From Planctomycetota bacterium (GTDB lineage Bacteria; Planctomycetota; Planctomycetia; Pirellulales; UBA7805): a DNA stretch of 7,386 nucleotides. Position 1 is the stretch's first letter. Each line of letters starts with the position of its first letter. A model generated the notes under the pieces. That model was not told the origin of the DNA. It worked only from the letters and a program-made list of their open reading frames with translations, and searched no databases. The DNA is taken from contig JAUWIQ010000089.1 in NCBI GenBank assembly GCA_030605285.1, forward strand, positions 1-7,386, read 5' to 3'. Made by a program: the position numbers and the translations under genes. Shown here in pieces: positions 5,783 to 7,386 of this stretch.

Positions 5783-6721
5783 CTACTGCGGATCAGAATT
5801 TTCAGTCGGCGGTTCTTGCCGACGGGCAGGCGCCTCGGGAGGCATTTCCAGTACTTTGCGCCAACCAAAGGGAACGTGCGGTGGGGCAAACAGCTGTTTG
5901 ATGCCCTCGAAGGGATCGTTAATCACGATGTTTGAAAATTCGTAGGTGGAGTAAGTATCTCCGGGATCGTAGATTCTCAAGGCGATCGGCTGAAAATTGG
6001 CCCGTTTGAGCCTCAGGATCGCCTCGCGAAAATTGCTCGCATCGGTCTGGGTTCGGGGAATGGCATCCACCCAGATTTCCGTTTCGGCATACTCTTCGGG
6101 TGTGACGATACAAAGAAAATAGCGTCGCTTCAGATCGACAGCGCGGGAGCCAAACAAGAACGGCAAAGGCGTGTTGCTAATCGCCTCCCCTTGAGCATCT
6201 TCGGGTATTTTGCGTTCGATGACACGCTTTGTTTTGTGATCCCGCTGCCAGATTGATTCTCCATCGCAGACCCAATGCTCACCGTGCGTATCTTTTGCTG
6301 CTTGATATTCACCGGTTTTAGTGTCGAGGTTCATGACACGCGTGATACGGTAGGTTCCCTTGTCGGGGTTGGCGTACTTTAAATCGCCGTTGTTGACGAT
6401 GATTGGCACATCTTTGAATTGTGGCAGTTCAAAAGCCGGATTGTAATTCCAGCGCGTGAAATCACAGCGGAAGGTTTCGGTTTCGTCTGTATGGCCCTGC
6501 CAGGATGCGAGAATTTGATCCAAGTAGGATTCTTGTTTCTCGGTAAGATGAAATCTTTTTGGGAGTGCTACCGGCACAGCAGACGTGTTTACCTGTGCAG
6601 GCCCCTTCGTCTGTGTTGGACTGAGAGAGTCTGGCTGCTCCTGAGCAAGCCCTTGGCCGACCAAAATAGAGAGGGTGAAAATTACCAACGAGACAATGCG
6701 CTGGTAATCGTTGGCGATCAT
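5783..6721 (-). CDS. Exported TIGR03009-family protein (planctomycete, LolA-like)
   Basis: The sequence matches my memory of the planctomycete family TIGR03009, whose fold resembles LolA-type lipoprotein carriers; its role is not established. From the ATG at 6721 it has 312 residues. A signal peptide (MIANDYQR, then a hydrophobic stretch ending GQGLA before QEQPD) and a Pro/Gln/Thr linker lead to a beta-rich domain. Signature segments in order are TFRCDFTRWNYNPAF, LKYANPDKGTYRI, HGEHWVCDGESIW, TPLPFLFG, RYFLCIVTPEEY, EIWVDAIPR, ANFQPIALRIYD and PPHVPFGWRKVLEMP, followed by a charged tail. I prefer this start because AGGTGG sits eight bases upstream. In-frame ATGs at 6772 and 6796 would add 17 or 25 mostly basic residues, which would still be compatible with a long planctomycete signal peptide. 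The gene is divergent from the glycosyltransferase. I infer a periplasmic, probably lipid- or envelope-related protein. Confidence 0.85.
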   Translation of the reverse strand: MIANDYQRIVSLVIFTLSILVGQGLAQEQPDSLSPTQTKGPAQVNTSAVPVALPKRFHLTEKQESYLDQILASWQGHTDETETFRCDFTRWNYNPAFELPQFKDVPIIVNNGDLKYANPDKGTYRITRVMNLDTKTGEYQAAKDTHGEHWVCDGESIWQRDHKTKRVIERKIPEDAQGEAISNTPLPFLFGSRAVDLKRRYFLCIVTPEEYAETEIWVDAIPRTQTDASNFREAILRLKRANFQPIALRIYDPGDTYSTYEFSNIVINDPFEGIKQLFAPPHVPFGWRKVLEMPPEAPARRQEPPTENSDPQ

Positions 6722-6871
6722 GCCAGAGGCCACCTGATGGAGTCGAGAAGTTTGCTTGCTTTTGATCAACATAGTGTGACGTCTTCGTAGTCGCATCTTG
6801 CAGCTGGAGAAACACGGTTTGAAGTCTGGAAGTGGCGGCGAATTTTAACAAGAGGTATGTTTCGCCTCCAG

Positions 6872-6887
6872 GCCATTTTTAGATGGC
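6872..6887. repeat. Small inverted repeat in the divergent spacer
   Basis: GCCAT (6872-6876) and ATGGC (6883-6887) flank a TTTTAG loop in the spacer between the TIGR03009 gene and the glycosyltransferase. The 5-bp stem is short and lies about 90 bases before the glycosyltransferase start, so it may be chance or part of a leader structure. Confidence 0.25.
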
Positions 6888-6974
6888 GGCGGACTCATGC
6901 TTGGCAGATGCCCCTCTGCTGTATTGCATTCTGCCTAGATTGCCAGGGCCGTGCGAATATGCGAGCATTCAGCG

Positions 6975-7386
6975 ATGACTCAGCAACTTTCGAAGATTGT
7001 CTATCTCACTCCCGGTGCGGGCGGCATGCTCTGTGGCAGTTGTCTGAGCGACAACACCCTTGCAGCGATGATGCAACAGTTGGGCTACGAGGTTCTTCTT
7101 GTGCCTCTCTACACACCGATTACGACTGATGAGACGGATGTGAGCATCGACCAGATTTTTTACGGAGGGATCAACGTCTATCTGCAACAGAAGATCCCGA
7201 TTTTTCGGCGTTTACCTCGTTTTTTGGATCGCCCGCTCGATCAGGCCCGTCTGGTCTCGATGCTCGTGCGATTGCCGTCCGCCAGCAGCGGCGATCAGCT
7301 GGGTGCCTTAGCACTCTCGATGGTTCGTGGTGAGCATGGTAACCAGCGGAAAGAGGTTCGACGCCTTGTGGATTGGCTCGCTAAAA
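6975..7386 (+). CDS. Glycosyltransferase, GT4-like (N-terminal part, truncated by window edge)
   Basis: The 137 visible codons match the N-terminal Rossmann half of a glycosyltransferase family common in planctomycetes and some other environmental bacteria. Such enzymes transfer a sugar from a nucleotide donor to an acceptor, usually in polysaccharide or glycolipid synthesis. Landmarks are KIVYLTPGAGGMLCGSCLSDN (7-27), GYEVLLVPLYTPITTDE (37-53), IFYGGINVYLQQKIPIFRRLPRFLD (61-85) and LALSMVRGEHGNQRKEV (112-128). The glycine-rich loop GAGGM near the start is where the acceptor or nucleotide is expected to bind in GT-B enzymes. I chose the ATG at 6975 because the family starts just before this beta strand; there is no clear ribosome binding site, and an in-frame GTG at 6951 is less likely. 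The donor-binding C-terminal half, and hence sugar specificity, is outside the window. Confidence 0.85.
   Translation, partial: MTQQLSKIVYLTPGAGGMLCGSCLSDNTLAAMMQQLGYEVLLVPLYTPITTDETDVSIDQIFYGGINVYLQQKIPIFRRLPRFLDRPLDQARLVSMLVRLPSASSGDQLGALALSMVRGEHGNQRKEVRRLVDWLAK

Noticed and set aside
1..7386. CRISPR array, defence island, prophage or insertion sequence
   Set aside because: There are no regularly spaced repeats with unique spacers, no transposase, integrase, nuclease or phage genes, and no terminal inverted repeats with target duplications.

Overview
The window looks like chromosomal DNA of a planctomycete, probably a relative of Pirellula/Rhodopirellula. I infer this from the protein families. 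There is a TIGR03009-type secreted protein and a small carboxypeptidase-regulatory-like secreted protein ending in a hydrophobic segment plus DAS tail. There is also a GT4-type glycosyltransferase with the GAGGM-CGSC N-terminus, and a UvrA with the [26 protein letters not shown] signature. Shine-Dalgarno sites are weak or absent before most genes, and intergenic spacers are fairly long.

Layout. (1) Positions 1-453, minus strand: the first 151 codons of uvrA, running off the left edge. (2) 454-761: a divergent spacer with no gene. (3) 762-2390, plus strand: ilvN (regulatory subunit of acetolactate synthase) and ilvC (ketol-acid reductoisomerase), two consecutive steps of branched-chain amino-acid synthesis; the catalytic subunit ilvB is not present here. 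(4) 2514-3113, plus: tdk, a type II thymidine kinase that has lost three of the four family zinc ligands. (5) 3155-4287, plus: a cytoplasmic-looking alpha/beta hydrolase whose reading frame is broken near 4050, so the part carrying the likely catalytic histidine lies in another frame. (6) 4367-5131, minus: a secreted, C-terminally anchored protein with a Cys ladder (a Cys every fourth residue). (7) 5132-5782: a 651-bp stretch without a convincing gene but with two short tandem duplications and small palindromes. (8) 5783-6721 (possibly to 6796), minus: a TIGR03009 exported protein. (9) 6975-7386, plus: the start of a glycosyltransferase, running off the right edge.

The genes do not form one pathway. 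ilvN-ilvC is a metabolic pair and tdk serves nucleotide salvage. uvrA is DNA repair. The right half is envelope-type accessory content. I see no phage, transposon, CRISPR array, tRNA or rRNA, and no convincing new multi-gene system. The most informative observations are the eroded zinc site of Tdk, the frameshifted hydrolase, and the Cys-ladder protein with its 12-bp DNA tandem repeat.
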